Source: an uncultured Actinomycetaceae bacterium (lineage in GTDB: Bacteria > Actinomycetota > Actinomycetes > Actinomycetales > Actinomycetaceae). Taken from it: a DNA stretch of 64,000 nt. The stretch is from the NCBI GenBank assembly GCA_902464405.1, contig CABQJD010000008.1, positions 1 through 64,000 on the forward strand. The letters are read 5' to 3'. The position numbers were made by a program, and so were the translations under genes. The notes under the pieces were generated by a model. That model did not search any database. It was given only the letters and a program-made list of their open reading frames with translations, and was not told the DNA's origin. This document shows positions 17,450-26,819 of this stretch, piece by piece. The first letter of the stretch is position 1. Each line of letters starts with the position of its first letter.

Positions 17450-18127
17450 ATGGTGGAGCGCAATGACCTCGGCACATGCGAGCAGATTCTGCGCTACATC
17501 GTTGAGCGAGGTCCGATTGCCTCCGCTGAGCTGGCAAAAATTCTTGTACTCACCCCTGCAGCTGTGCGCAGGCATATTTCAACTCTTGTTGATGATGGCT
17601 ATATCAAAGTGTATGAAGGTAGCGTTAAAGCGCCAACACGGCGTGGGCGCCCGAGTCGTCGATATGTAGCAACTCCTCGAGGGCAAGGTGAGCTTAAAGA
17701 ATCGTATTCTGATCTCGCTGCGCAAGCAATGGCGTTTATGAAAGAACGCATGGGAGAAGAGGCGATCAATGAGTTCGTTAATCAACGCGTTGCGGCGCTG
17801 GAAGCCCGCTACGGTCCTGTGCTTAAAGCTGCTGGCAGCAATCCTACCGACCGAGTAGCTGCTCTTGCTGCCGCTCTCAATAAAGACGGATACGTGACGA
17901 CGCTGCGCCGAGGCGGTCCAAACTCAATGGCTCTTCAACTCTGCCAAGGGCATTGCCCTGTGCAAGACGTTGCGTCAAACTTTCCCGAATTTTGCGAGGC
18001 GGAAACTGCTGCTTTCTCCCGATTACTCGGCATGCCGATTCAGAGGCTTGCCACTCTCGCAGGCGGCGAACACGTGTGCACAACCAACATTCCTATCGGA
18101 TTGCCAGTGATGAGACGTCCGAGGTAA
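17450..18127 (+). CDS. sufR: Iron-sulfur sensing repressor of the suf operon
   Basis: The protein has 225 residues. An N-terminal winged helix (ILRYIVERGPIASAELAKIL, then TPAAVRRHISTLVDDGYIKV) is followed by GRPSRRY and an effector part with cysteines 165, 169, 182 and 210. The spacing C-x3-C-x12-C and the later Cys matches actinobacterial SufR, which holds a 4Fe-4S cluster and represses suf genes when cluster supply is adequate. It is the first gene of the operon, with two candidate operators upstream. The start ATG is preceded by AATAGGAGAAGCGATC. Confidence 0.93.
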   Translation: MVERNDLGTCEQILRYIVERGPIASAELAKILVLTPAAVRRHISTLVDDGYIKVYEGSVKAPTRRGRPSRRYVATPRGQGELKESYSDLAAQAMAFMKERMGEEAINEFVNQRVAALEARYGPVLKAAGSNPTDRVAALAAALNKDGYVTTLRRGGPNSMALQLCQGHCPVQDVASNFPEFCEAETAAFSRLLGMPIQRLATLAGGEHVCTTNIPIGLPVMRRPR

Positions 18128-18231
18128 AGAGCTAAAACTGAGCGTTGGGTCATTGCCAACGTGCATGAAACAAACAACGTGAGATACACGATGCAGACGA
18201 GCAGTGCGGATGCGCTGCCTGGAAGGAAAAA

Positions 18232-19701
18232 ATGAGTCAATCCGCAATGGAATCTAGCACAGTGAAAACTGTTGCTTCTGGTTCTGAGCCAATGTCTCAA
18301 GAAGAGACAATCGAGGCGATGAGTCAAAAATATGCATACGGCTGGCACGATAGTGATGCTGCTGGTGCAGCTGCGAAGCGCGGGCTAAGTGAAGATGTGG
18401 TTCGAGAGATATCGCAGATTAAAGGTGAACCAGAGTGGATGCTTGAGCTGCGTTTGAAAGCGTATCGCTCATTCCAGAAGCGTCCGATGCCGACATGGGG
18501 AGTAGACCTCACAAATATCGATTTTGACTCTGTGAAATATTATGTGCGTCCGACTGATGAAGTTGCGACGTCGTGGGAAGATCTTCCAGAAGATATTCGC
18601 GCAACTTACGATAAACTCGGCATTCCAGAAGCTGAGAAAGCTCGGCTTGTGGCTGGCGTTGCGGCTCAGTATGAATCGGAAGTTGTCTATCATCAAATCC
18701 GTGAAGATCTTGAGCAGCAAGGCGTCATCTTCCTCGATACAGATTCTGGCTTGCGTGAGTATCCAGAGCTTTTTAGAGAGTATTTCACTAAGTCTGTACC
18801 GCTCGGTGATAATAAGTTTTCGGCTCTCAACACAGCAGTCTGGAGCGGCGGTAGCTTTATTTACGTGCCAAAAGGTGTGCACGTTGATATTCCTTTACAG
18901 GCATATTTCCGTATGAACACCGAAAATCTCGGGCAATTTGAGCGCACTCTCATTATTGCGGACGAAGGTTCTTATGTGCATTACGTAGAAGGCTGTACCG
19001 CACCGATTTACAAGAGTGATTCACTGCATGCTGCAGTAGTGGAAATTTTCGTGCGGAAAAATGCGCGCGTCCGTTACACCACGATTCAGAACTGGAGTAA
19101 TAACGTGCTCAACCTCGTCACCCAGAGAGCTGTGGTCGAAGAAGGCGGCACGATGGAATGGGTTGATGGTAATATCGGATCTAAAGCGAATATGAAGTAT
19201 CCTACTTGTATTTTGGCTGGTCCTTATGCGCGCGGCGAAGCTCTGTCTATCGCATTTTCAGGTAAAGGACAGCATCAGGATACGGGTGCCAAGATGATTC
19301 ATATGGCACCTCATACCAGTTCATCGATTGTTTCAAAGTCGATTTCGCGAGGCGGTGGGCGTAGTGCTTATCGAGGTTTAGTGAAAGTGACGAAAGATGC
19401 TGCGCACTCGAAATCGAACGTCTTATGCGATGCTTTGCTCGTCGATGATATCTCGCGCTCAGATACCTACCCATACGTCGATATCCGTACAGACGATATC
19501 GAAATGGGGCATGAAGCAACCGTTAGTAAAGTGAGCGAAGATCAGCTCTTCTATCTCATGAGCCGTGGGCTGGAGGAGACTGAAGCAATGGCGATGATTG
19601 TGCGCGGCTTCGTAGAGCCTATTGCTCGTGAGCTGCCAATGGAATATGCGCTTGAGCTCAACCGCTTGATTGAGCTGCAGATGGAAGGTTCGGTGGGCTG
19701 A
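18232..19701 (+). CDS. sufB: Fe-S cluster assembly scaffold protein SufB
   Basis: The protein has 489 residues, the usual length. SufB with SufC and SufD forms the SufBC2D scaffold on which Fe-S clusters are built. The beta-helix core includes [36 protein letters not shown] and a C-terminal stretch common to SufB and SufD ([20 protein letters not shown]). The ATG 18232 follows GGAAGGAAAAA. It is 104 bases after sufR and three bases before sufD. Confidence 0.96.
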   Translation: MSQSAMESSTVKTVASGSEPMSQEETIEAMSQKYAYGWHDSDAAGAAAKRGLSEDVVREISQIKGEPEWMLELRLKAYRSFQKRPMPTWGVDLTNIDFDSVKYYVRPTDEVATSWEDLPEDIRATYDKLGIPEAEKARLVAGVAAQYESEVVYHQIREDLEQQGVIFLDTDSGLREYPELFREYFTKSVPLGDNKFSALNTAVWSGGSFIYVPKGVHVDIPLQAYFRMNTENLGQFERTLIIADEGSYVHYVEGCTAPIYKSDSLHAAVVEIFVRKNARVRYTTIQNWSNNVLNLVTQRAVVEEGGTMEWVDGNIGSKANMKYPTCILAGPYARGEALSIAFSGKGQHQDTGAKMIHMAPHTSSSIVSKSISRGGGRSAYRGLVKVTKDAAHSKSNVLCDALLVDDISRSDTYPYVDIRTDDIEMGHEATVSKVSEDQLFYLMSRGLEETEAMAMIVRGFVEPIARELPMEYALELNRLIELQMEGSVG

Positions 19702-19704
19702 GCA

Positions 19705-20877
19705 GTGAACGAAGTAACGATTAACCCAAATAATGTTGCGAAGCCAATTATTGCTTCTCGCGCGGATCGACCAACGAGTTTTAACGTAGCTGATTTTTCT
19801 GTGCCGCATGGGCGTGAGGAAGAGTGGCGTTTCACGCCTATGGCTCGCATACGAGATTTCTTTGCTGATCGCGTTGAGGTGGCTCACGCAATTGCTCCTG
19901 CCGTCACGGCTGAGGGGATCGAACTAGAAAAAGTTGCACGCACAGATCCTCGTTTGGGCAGGCTCCAAGCGCCGGAAGATCGTATCGGTGCTCTTGCATG
20001 GGAAGCTTCTTCAGAAGCATATGTGGTATCTATCCCTGCAGATTGTGAGCTTAAGGAAGAGGCGTCAGTTTTTATCAATGGCAGTGACGATTCTTCTGTG
20101 AGTGCACTAGAGTTTCTCATTGATGCAGGAGAGAACTCTCGCGGAACTATCATCATGAATCACACTGGTTCTTCAAGCCTCACCGAAGGCGTCGAAATAT
20201 CTTTGGCCGCTGGTGCTCATCTCACGCTCGTGAGTATTCAAGATTGGGATGATAATGCCCGCCACGCTCTGAGTTTCCGTATGCGTGCTGGTAAAGATGT
20301 GGTCCTCAAGCATATTGTAGTAAGTCTTGGAGGCTCTCTTGTGCGCGTCACCTCAGCAGTTGAGTTTGCTGGGCAAGGAGCAGATGTGAATCTTCTAGGC
20401 GCGTATTTTGCGGATACTGAGCAGCATCTTGAACATCGTCTCTTCGTCGATCACAACCAGCCGAAGTGCCGTTCACAAGTGACGTATAAAGGAGCGCTTC
20501 AAGGTGACGATGCTCATTCGGTATGGGTTGGCGACGTCTTGATTCGCCCTGAAGCTGAGGGGATTGAGACGTATGAGCTTAATCGTAACCTCGTACTCAC
20601 AGAGGGTGCGCGCGCTGATTCTGTGCCGAACCTAGAGATCGAGACGGGCAATATCGAAGGCGCTGGGCATGCCTCGGCAACTGGGCGTTTTGACGATGAG
20701 CAGCTCTTTTACCTGCGCTCGCGAGGTATTCCAGAGAAAGAAGCACGGCGTTTGGTCGTCATGGGATTTTTTGCGGAGCTTATTAATCAGATTGGTGTGG
20801 AATCTGTGCAAGAAAAACTTTTGGCGCATATCGATGCAGAGCTTGGGCATACCCTAGCGCATACAGCCATGAGCTAA
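19705..20877 (+). CDS. sufD: Fe-S cluster assembly protein SufD
   Basis: The protein has 390 residues and begins at GTG 19705. It is a paralogue of SufB and its partner in the SufBC2D complex, where it helps acquire iron. The N-terminal helix region ends in HGREEEWRFTPMARI. The beta-helix follows, then the shared C-terminus YLRSRGIPEKEARRLVVMGFF. The conserved His in the SQVTYKGALQGDDAHSVW segment is present. It lies three bases after sufB. Confidence 0.95.
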   Translation: MNEVTINPNNVAKPIIASRADRPTSFNVADFSVPHGREEEWRFTPMARIRDFFADRVEVAHAIAPAVTAEGIELEKVARTDPRLGRLQAPEDRIGALAWEASSEAYVVSIPADCELKEEASVFINGSDDSSVSALEFLIDAGENSRGTIIMNHTGSSSLTEGVEISLAAGAHLTLVSIQDWDDNARHALSFRMRAGKDVVLKHIVVSLGGSLVRVTSAVEFAGQGADVNLLGAYFADTEQHLEHRLFVDHNQPKCRSQVTYKGALQGDDAHSVWVGDVLIRPEAEGIETYELNRNLVLTEGARADSVPNLEIETGNIEGAGHASATGRFDDEQLFYLRSRGIPEKEARRLVVMGFFAELINQIGVESVQEKLLAHIDAELGHTLAHTAMS

Positions 20878-20927
20878 TATCTCACGAAGTGAATGAATGA
20901 AATTAACCACAATGAAAGAAGAAAACA

Positions 20928-21719
20928 GTGTCAAAACTCGAAATCGTTGATCTCCATGTGTCTGTGGAAACTCAAGATGGTCCTAAACCAATTCTCAAGG
21001 GTGTGAATCTTACTATTAACGATGGTGAAATTCATGCCATTATGGGGCCCAATGGCTCTGGAAAATCCACGATGGCGTATGCGATCGCTGGGCACCCGAA
21101 ATATACGGTTACTCAGGGGAAGATTCTGCTTGATGGGGTGGATATGGTGCCTCTTAGCGCAGACGAGCGTGCACGTGCAGGGCTTTTCCTCGCTATGCAG
21201 TATCCTGTGGAAGTTGCTGGGGTATCTGTGAGTAATTTCCTGCGCACTGCAAAGACGGCAATTGATGGAGAAGCACCGAAGATCCGCACGTGGGTAAAAG
21301 ACATGAAATCATCGATGGAAGCTCTCAAAATCGAAAAAGATTTTGCTGAGCGCGATGTGAACGTAGGCTTTTCCGGGGGCGAGAAAAAGCGTATCGAAAT
21401 TCTGCAGATGGAAATTTTGAAACCAAAGTTTGCTGTTCTTGACGAGACGGATTCAGGGCTTGACGTCGATGCTTTGCGTCTCGTGAGCGAGGGAGTAAAC
21501 CGTGTGCATGAGGCAACGAACAATGGCGTGCTGCTTATTACTCACTACACGCGTATTTTGCGCTATATCAAGCCAGAGTTCGTGCATGTATTCGTAGATG
21601 GGCACGTTGTGGCATCGGGTGGGCCAGAGCTGGCAGATCAGCTTGAAGAGCATGGATATGAAGAGTATGAAGCTGCTGCGGCTGCACGCACACAGGATAA
21701 AGGTGCGGTGGAAGCCTAA
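20928..21719 (+). CDS. sufC: Suf system ATPase SufC
   Basis: The protein has 263 residues and begins at GTG 20928. It is an ABC-type ATPase without membrane partner: Walker A GPNGSGKST, signature SGGEKKRIEI and Walker B FAVLDETDSGLD (the D-E-T form typical of SufC). ATP binding drives conformational change of SufBD. Its stop overlaps the ATG of sufS (TAATG), so the two are translationally coupled. Confidence 0.96.
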   Translation: MSKLEIVDLHVSVETQDGPKPILKGVNLTINDGEIHAIMGPNGSGKSTMAYAIAGHPKYTVTQGKILLDGVDMVPLSADERARAGLFLAMQYPVEVAGVSVSNFLRTAKTAIDGEAPKIRTWVKDMKSSMEALKIEKDFAERDVNVGFSGGEKKRIEILQMEILKPKFAVLDETDSGLDVDALRLVSEGVNRVHEATNNGVLLITHYTRILRYIKPEFVHVFVDGHVVASGGPELADQLEEHGYEEYEAAAAARTQDKGAVEA

Positions 21720-23038
21720 TGATCGAAGGTGATTCGCTGCGTATAGATGGTGAGGTATATGTGCCGCCGTTTGCGCGCAGCGATTTTCCGATTCTTTCGC
21801 GGGTAATGCGTGGTGGAAAAGCGCTTGTCTACCTTGACTCTGGAGCCACAGCTCAAAAACCACGGCAGGTGATTGATACTGTGGTGCGCCAGGAACTTGA
21901 AAATAATGGTGCAGTTGCGCGAGGTTCGCATGAGTTAGCAGAGATAAGCACACTCGCATACGAACGCGCACGCGAAAAAGTGGCACAGTTCATTGGCGCC
22001 GATTGTGATGAAGTTTTGTGGACGAAAAATTCCACGGAGGCGCTCAATGAAATTGCGTATGTCCTTGGAAATGTGAGTGCAGGGCGCGGCTTGAGTGTCA
22101 AAGCGTGTGCAGACGTCACCGAACGTTTCCATATCGGAGCTCGGGATAATATCGTTTCCACTCGCGCAGAGCACCACGCGAATATTATTCCTTGGCAAGA
22201 GCTGTGCGCACGCACCGGGGCTGAGTTTCGCTGGCTGGAGCTCACGAAAGACGGGCGGATCGATCTTTCTTCTGCTGAGAGCATGATCGATGAGCATACA
22301 AAACTTGTGACGTTTACGCACGTTTCAAACGTGACGGGCGCAGTTTCACCAGTTGAGCAGATCGTTGATGCAGCTCATGCCGTGGGGGCTTTGACTGTGC
22401 TGGATTCATGCCAGAGCGCTCCGCATCTTCCGTTGTTCGTTAAAGATCTTGACGTCGATTTTGCCGTATTTTCTGGGCATAAAATGTATGGACCAACTGG
22501 CATCGGTGCGCTTTATGGCAAGCGCGAACTTTTGCAGGCAATGCCTCCATTTTTATTCGGCGGATCAATGATTGAGCTGGTCTCAATGGAGAGCACAACG
22601 TATGCGCAGCCTCCTGCGCGTTTTGAGGCAGGGTCGCAGCCTATTGCTCAGGTGGTAGGGCTGGGCGCGGCAGTAGATTACATGACCGCAGCAGGGATGA
22701 CGCAGATTGAACGCTATGAATCTGCGCTTACAAGCTATCTACTCTCTGGCATTCAGCAGATTTCTGGAGTGCGTGTGCTAGGCCCTACAGACATGAATAA
22801 CCGTGTGGGTGTTGTGGCATTTGATGTGCAGGGAGTTCATCCGCACGATGTGGGGCAGGTGCTCGATATGGCAGGTGTTGCTGTGCGGGTGGGGCATCAC
22901 TGTGCACAGCCTATTCACCGTTTCTTTGATGTGTACGCTTCGTCTCGAGTGTCTTTGGCTCCTTATAATACGCAAGCAGATATCGATGCGTTCTTAGATG
23001 CGCTCAGTGGTGTACGATCGTTTTTCCGCGTGGAATAG
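21719..23038 (+). CDS. sufS: Cysteine desulfurase SufS
   Basis: The protein has 439 residues. It is a type II PLP-dependent desulfurase that takes sulfur from cysteine for cluster assembly. The PLP Lys lies in FSGHKMYGPTG and the persulfide-forming Cys in VGHHCAQPIHRFF near residue 400. A segment of about 20 residues (AGRGLSVKACADVTERFHIG) makes it slightly longer than most SufS proteins and may be a lineage insertion. SufU, encoded next, is its expected sulfur acceptor. Confidence 0.95.
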   Translation: MIEGDSLRIDGEVYVPPFARSDFPILSRVMRGGKALVYLDSGATAQKPRQVIDTVVRQELENNGAVARGSHELAEISTLAYERAREKVAQFIGADCDEVLWTKNSTEALNEIAYVLGNVSAGRGLSVKACADVTERFHIGARDNIVSTRAEHHANIIPWQELCARTGAEFRWLELTKDGRIDLSSAESMIDEHTKLVTFTHVSNVTGAVSPVEQIVDAAHAVGALTVLDSCQSAPHLPLFVKDLDVDFAVFSGHKMYGPTGIGALYGKRELLQAMPPFLFGGSMIELVSMESTTYAQPPARFEAGSQPIAQVVGLGAAVDYMTAAGMTQIERYESALTSYLLSGIQQISGVRVLGPTDMNNRVGVVAFDVQGVHPHDVGQVLDMAGVAVRVGHHCAQPIHRFFDVYASSRVSLAPYNTQADIDAFLDALSGVRSFFRVE

Positions 23039-23144
23039 TCTTGTGCGGTATGTGTGATATAGGTACAGCAGAGCTTATGGGCACGAGCTGCTTGGTAGAC
23101 GTAGAATTGTGTGAAACGATAAGCAAAGGCGAATGAAGGTGGAT

Positions 23145-23624
23145 ATGAGCAGCGATCTGGAGCAGATGTATCAGCAAATAATTTTAGATGCATCGCGTGA
23201 ACGCCACGGAGAAGGAGTTATTGATTCTCCTGACGGGGAGAGTTTTCAAGTGAATCCGACGTGTGGCGATCAGGTGAATATGCAGGTGAAACTTTCCAGT
23301 GATGCGTCTCGCCTTGAGGAGATTCGCTGGGATGGGCATGGTTGCTCAATCTCGCAAGCGTCAATTTCAATTATGACGGATATGCTCGAAGGTAAGAGTC
23401 TCGATGAGCTTACTGATATGTATGATGCGTTTCGCACTATGATGGATGCGCGCGGTTCACAGATTGATGATGATCTTGCCGATAAGCTTGACGATGCGTC
23501 AGCATTTCAGGGTGTCTCTAAATTTCCAGCCCGAATTAAGTGCGCATTGCTTGGCTGGATGGCTCTGCGTGAAGCAGCTGATGAAGCTATCGTAAAAAAA
23601 CACAAAACTAGGAAAGAGCTGTGA
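23145..23624 (+). CDS. sufU: SufU sulfur-transfer protein
   Basis: The protein has 159 residues from ATG 23145, which follows GAAGGTGGAT. An upstream in-frame ATG at 23133 is less well placed. The three conserved cysteines of the zinc site are seen in NPTCGDQV, GHGCSISQAS and RIKCALLGW. The 18-20-residue insertion after the second motif separates SufU from IscU. SufU takes the persulfide from SufS in Gram-positive bacteria. The stop overlaps the next start. Confidence 0.94.
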   Translation: MSSDLEQMYQQIILDASRERHGEGVIDSPDGESFQVNPTCGDQVNMQVKLSSDASRLEEIRWDGHGCSISQASISIMTDMLEGKSLDELTDMYDAFRTMMDARGSQIDDDLADKLDDASAFQGVSKFPARIKCALLGWMALREAADEAIVKKHKTRKEL

Positions 23625-24043
23625 TGGAAGAAAAAGAAATGATGCCACAGTGGGATACATCGGTAAATTCGGCAGTTTCCGATGGTCAATCGTCACCAGC
23701 TGATGCGTACGTTGATAGCGCAGAGCTTTCGCACAGCGCGCTCACAGAAGAAGATGTGCGCGAAGCTCTTCGTGATGTGATTGATCCTGAACTTGGTGTG
23801 AACGTTGTGGATTTGGGTTTGCTCTATGGCGTGCACATTGATGGAAACTCAGTCACAGCCGATATGACGCTTACCTCTGCTGCGTGCCCTCTAACGGATA
23901 TGATTGAGGAGCAAAGCCGCCTTGCCATGGACGGGATTGCTACCTCATTTACTATCAACTGGGTGTGGCTTCCACCGTGGGGACCTGACCGTATCACAGA
24001 AGAAGGGCGAGAACAATTGCGTGCCTTGGGCTTTAATGTGTGA
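23624..24043 (+). CDS. sufT: SufT / DUF59 (MIP18-like) iron-sulfur maturation protein
   Basis: The protein has about 139 residues. After a variable 40-residue N-terminus comes the MIP18 domain: LRDVIDPELGVNVVDLGLLYGV and DMTLTSAACPLTDMIEEQ with its conserved Cys. Such proteins help pass Fe-S clusters to targets. It closes the suf operon. The ATG at 23624 overlaps the sufU stop (TGATG); GTG 23621 is an alternative. Its stop codon is part of the stem of the terminator shared with the convergent YciI gene. Confidence 0.92.
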   Translation: MEEKEMMPQWDTSVNSAVSDGQSSPADAYVDSAELSHSALTEEDVREALRDVIDPELGVNVVDLGLLYGVHIDGNSVTADMTLTSAACPLTDMIEEQSRLAMDGIATSFTINWVWLPPWGPDRITEEGREQLRALGFNV

Positions 24044-24075
24044 AAATTGCGCGTGTTTGCGCACGATTTTCACAC
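24038..24075. terminator. Bidirectional terminator between sufT and the YciI-like gene
   Basis: GTGTGAAAAT (24038-24047) and ATTTTCACAC (24066-24075) form a 10-base stem with an inner TGCGC / GCGCA stem. It includes the stop codons of both convergent genes and is flanked by A/T-rich arms in each direction. Confidence 0.75.
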
Positions 24076-24354
24076 CCAAGGGCTGATAACGGGGTTCCAC
24101 TCGGTTGCTGTTCGACTGAGTATGACGCCTGCTACGTTTAGCGGATCGGAATTAAGCAGCTCGAGAGCCTGCGTACTTTCGTCAGCTCTGACGATAATCA
24201 GCGCTTCACCGTCGCCAAAAGGTCCTGAAGCAAGAAGGGCGCCAGATTCGTAAAGGCTGCGCAGGAAGACTCTGTGGTCTGGGCGAATACGGGCGAGATC
24301 AGCGCTACGCGATGGATCGTATACATAATGAACTGCGAAAATTTTTTCTGCCAT
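24070..24354 (-). CDS. YciI-like protein
   Basis: The protein has 94 residues with the YciI fold: an initial strand MAEKIFAVHYVYDPS, then RPDHRVFLRSLYESGALLASGPFGDGEALIIVRADES. The conserved His and the ASGPF segment form the likely active-site pocket of this family, whose members are small dimeric proteins of mostly unknown role (some act as dehydrochlorinases). It converges on sufT with a shared terminator. No specific substrate can be named. Confidence 0.85.
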   Translation of the reverse strand: MAEKIFAVHYVYDPSRSADLARIRPDHRVFLRSLYESGALLASGPFGDGEALIIVRADESTQALELLNSDPLNVAGVILSRTATEWNPVISPWV

Positions 24355-25008
24355 AGTTTAAGCCTAGCGTGTTTAGCGTGTGCGGTGGCAGATGGCAGCG
24401 TGTATGTCTGCCTATACAGTTACAGCTGGCAGTTTTGAGATTGCAAAACGTTACAAAGATTTAAGCTTAAAAGCCAAAATTTAACTGTAGCTTTTGTGGC
24501 TGCGGCTGCGTTTCTACTCGTGATCGTGAGATGTTTTGATTTTTTTATTGAAACTTCTATGTTTTAAGTTTCTCTAGTTTCTTTCGATGATGGCGTTTTA
24601 GCTGGACCTCTTTTTTGTGAGGGGGGGGAGGAGCAGATTGGTATTGCTGATAATGCGTTTGTAGCGATGGATCCTTTCGTTCTACAGCGTTTAGAACCTG
24701 CTCCTTTTGAATGTATTCTCTCGTCGAGCAGTGTGATTAGGTAGCTGTGTGATCGGGGAGATGCGTGATTAGTGCATATACATTTTAAGGATGCAAACCT
24801 TTTGAAGTGCCGCTGTAGCGGGTAGGGGCAGGCTAAACAGAGCAGACGAATCAGACGGGCAAAGATCGTCTTTAATGATTCGATAAGAGCATGAACATAC
24901 AGCACGCGGTAGTATGGAGATTAGGAGTATGGAGATTAGGTAAATAAAGCTGGGATCTATCAAAAGAGCTGAAGGCGCAAAGAGCAGACAACAGAAAGAG
25001 GAGCACTA
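24355..25008. other. Intergenic region of about 650 bases without a recognised gene
   Basis: Open frames here are short or have implausible composition. A run of G bases lies near 24619-24628. The last 60 bases include AGAAAGAGGAGCACTA before the next gene. I see no RNA gene. Confidence 0.45.
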
Positions 25009-25527
25009 ATGGGGAAGTTTGGCACATTGATTAAAATTGCCACAGTGGCAGGGCCAGCAATCGTAAAAGTTATTCAAACTTACGGACCGCAGCTCAAAAA
25101 ACTTGCTGCAGAAAATCCAGAAGTTTTCTCTACTATTAAGCAGCGAGTTGCGCTCATTGCTCCTTCTAAAAAAGGAAGTGCTTCTGCTCGTGTGATCGCA
25201 GGAAAAATTAACGTGTTGCGCGATCAAGTCACCTATCTGTATGCATCGGCAAATACGCCTGCTATTGCTAAACAAGCCAGCGCATGGCGCAATGAATTAG
25301 ACGAGCTTGATAGTTTGCTTCCTGTGGTGGCAGTGATGAGTAAGAGTGCGCAAAAGAATGAACTTAAAGCCTTGCAAAAACGAATTGATGTTCTTTCCGC
25401 TGCGATTCTTGCGGCGATGATTAGTGACGATATTGAAGACGCAGAAATGGTAGTTGAATACCCTTTTTGTGCTCACCAAGAGGAGGATAAAGAAGAATCG
25501 AGCGAAGAGGAAACTCGGAAATACTAG
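25009..25527 (+). CDS. Conserved hypothetical protein with charged C-terminal tail
   Basis: The protein has 172 residues. I do not recognise a domain. The N-terminus (GKFGTLIKIATVAGPAIVKVIQTYG) is amphipathic and Lys-rich. The middle is predicted helical, and the last 25 residues are rich in Glu. There is no clear membrane segment. ATG 25009 follows GAAAGAGGAGCACTA, a good ribosome site, and codon use looks like its neighbours, so it is probably a real gene. It precedes tRNA-Leu by 100 bases. Confidence 0.7.
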   Translation: MGKFGTLIKIATVAGPAIVKVIQTYGPQLKKLAAENPEVFSTIKQRVALIAPSKKGSASARVIAGKINVLRDQVTYLYASANTPAIAKQASAWRNELDELDSLLPVVAVMSKSAQKNELKALQKRIDVLSAAILAAMISDDIEDAEMVVEYPFCAHQEEDKEESSEEETRKY

Positions 25528-25629
25528 GGATAATCTGTGCCGAATCAATATGTGGCGCAGATTACTGTGATTTCCGATTGGTCAATTTCGTTTCAAGATG
25601 ATATCTTTTAACAGTCGCAAATGACACCT

Positions 25630-25715
25630 GCGCGGGTGGCGGAATAGGTAGACGCGCTAGCTTGAGGTGCTAGTCCACGCATAAGTGGGTGGGGGTTCAA
25701 GTCCCCCTCCGCGCA
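25630..25715 (+). tRNA. tRNA-Leu (anticodon GAG)
   Basis: The acceptor arms GCGCGGG and TCCGCGC pair and the discriminator is A. The D-arm (GGCGGAATAGGTAGACGC), the anticodon stem GCTAG around CTTGAGGTG, a long variable arm (CCACGCATAAGTGGG) and a T-arm with GGTTCAAGTCC follow. The long variable arm marks it as class II and the loop gives GAG, reading CUC and CUU. CCA is not encoded. Confidence 0.95.
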
Positions 25716-25733
25716 CAGTAACAGCAGTAACAG

Positions 25734-25763
25734 CGGATACGATAAATATCGTATCCGTTTTTT
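25734..25763 (+). terminator. Rho-independent terminator after tRNA-Leu
   Basis: CGGATACGAT and ATCGTATCCG form a perfect 10-base stem with an AAAT loop, followed by six T bases. Confidence 0.92.
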
Positions 25764-26045
25764 GTTGCCATAAAGCTGTTTTCTTGAGGAAGTAGCAAAA
25801 TGTGGGTTAAGCGGCCAAATGTGTAATGTGCGTTGAGTAGTGCGATGTGCGTTATGTAGCCAAATATAGAGTTAAAGGTATAAATATGTGTCTTTATTCG
25901 GTGTGTTGTGGATGATTTTAATGTTGTATCTGCCTGCTCAGCATTTGCGTGGGGTGAATCCGTTTTCCCGTGTGGTTTATTGATTGATAATGCAGGTACT
26001 TTCGTGGCGTAGCAGTGAAAAGCGCTTCGATGGTGTTTTGGTTTT

Positions 26046-26090
26046 GTAGAGCTAAGCGTCAAAAGTGTGCCTTTTGATGCTTAGCTCTAC
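26046..26090. repeat. Long hairpin with 20-base stem
   Basis: GTAGAGCTAAGCGTCAAAAG at 26046-26065 pairs with CTTTTGATGCTTAGCTCTAC at 26071-26090, with one G-T pair and a five-base loop TGTGC. No T-run follows on either strand, so a simple terminator is not the obvious explanation. Confidence 0.75.
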
Positions 26091-26093
26091 GTG

Positions 26094-26150
26094 AGTTCAA
26101 TAGTTCAATAGTCTGGCAGTTCAATAGTTTAGTAGTTCGGCAGTTCGGCA
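26094..26150 (+). repeat. Degenerate tandem repeats of AGTTC(AAT/GGC)
   Basis: The unit AGTTCAAT or AGTTCGGC recurs about six times with 1-5 base spacers over 57 bases. It directly follows the long hairpin and has no coding explanation. Confidence 0.6.
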
Positions 26151-26269
26151 TCGGCTGAAACGATATGTAAGCACCTCGCAATCGCCCAATACGCTGCCAG
26201 CTCTGCCAACGTACTGTGCCTTATAATGCTCGTCTCGCCTCAACTCTTAATCTGCCGTAGCATGGCAGT

Positions 26270-26761
26270 ATGAGAACTTCAGATTCTGTGCCGAAGTCGG
26301 CAGCTGATCCAGATAAACCCGAATATCTCGTGCGTGAATTTCACGAGACCTATAATCTTCCATGCGTGCACGATGAGCCGAGCGTTGATCGTGAGCGTGT
26401 TCATATGCGTATGCAGCTTATTGCAGAAGAATTTTGCGAGCTTGTCGGTGCTGTGTATGGGAAAGATGCCCGCGGTATTGTTGAGCAAGCATATTCGCAC
26501 GCAGTGGAAAAAGATGATTTCACTCGTGATGTTGTAGAAACTGCAGACGCCTTAGGGGATATTACCTATGTGGTCTACGGGATGGCGCTCGAGATGGGGA
26601 TTCCGATGCGGCGCGTACTTGCCGAAATTCAGGCTTCAAACCTCTCAAAACTTGGTGACGACGGAAAGCCGATTTATCGAGAAGACGGGAAAGTCTTGAA
26701 AGGTCCGCATTATTTTCCGCCAAATATCGCTCGTGTGCTTAGGCAGAGTGAAAATGAGTGA
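26270..26761 (+). CDS. MazG-like nucleotide pyrophosphohydrolase
   Basis: The protein has 163 residues and is all-alpha. The metal-binding motif of the MazG/HisE superfamily is visible as LIAEEFCELVGAV (E-x-x-E) and VVETADALGDITYVVYGMA (E-x-x-D). The following EIQASNLSKLGDDGKPIYREDGKVLKGPHYFPP is typical of the branch often called phosphoribosyl-ATP pyrophosphohydrolase-like. Such enzymes hydrolyse NTPs or related nucleotides to monophosphates, often in house-cleaning roles. It is not in a his operon, so HisE activity is unlikely. The true substrate is not known. Confidence 0.8.
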   Translation: MRTSDSVPKSAADPDKPEYLVREFHETYNLPCVHDEPSVDRERVHMRMQLIAEEFCELVGAVYGKDARGIVEQAYSHAVEKDDFTRDVVETADALGDITYVVYGMALEMGIPMRRVLAEIQASNLSKLGDDGKPIYREDGKVLKGPHYFPPNIARVLRQSENE

Positions 26762-26819
26762 TTATGGAATTTTCGCAAAACGTCTTGGAATTTTCGCACC
26801 ACTGATATAGGCTCAACGC

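Larger units (their letters stand above)
25764..26269. other. Intergenic region with hairpin and short repeats
   Basis: About 500 bases with no credible gene. It holds the 20-base-stem hairpin at 26046-26090 and the AGTTC repeats at 26094-26150, both listed separately. Confidence 0.5.

Noticed and set aside
24564..24905. A 113-codon minus-strand frame in the gap before 25009
   Set aside because: Its composition (Cys, Arg, Ser and Pro without pattern) looks random and there is no ribosome site or recognisable domain.
26046..26150. CRISPR array
   Set aside because: The AGTTC units are far too short and irregularly spaced, and no cas genes are in the window.
26270..26761. Phosphoribosyl-ATP pyrophosphatase HisE
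   Set aside because: The motif superfamily is shared, but the protein is longer, has a different C-terminus and has no his genes nearby.
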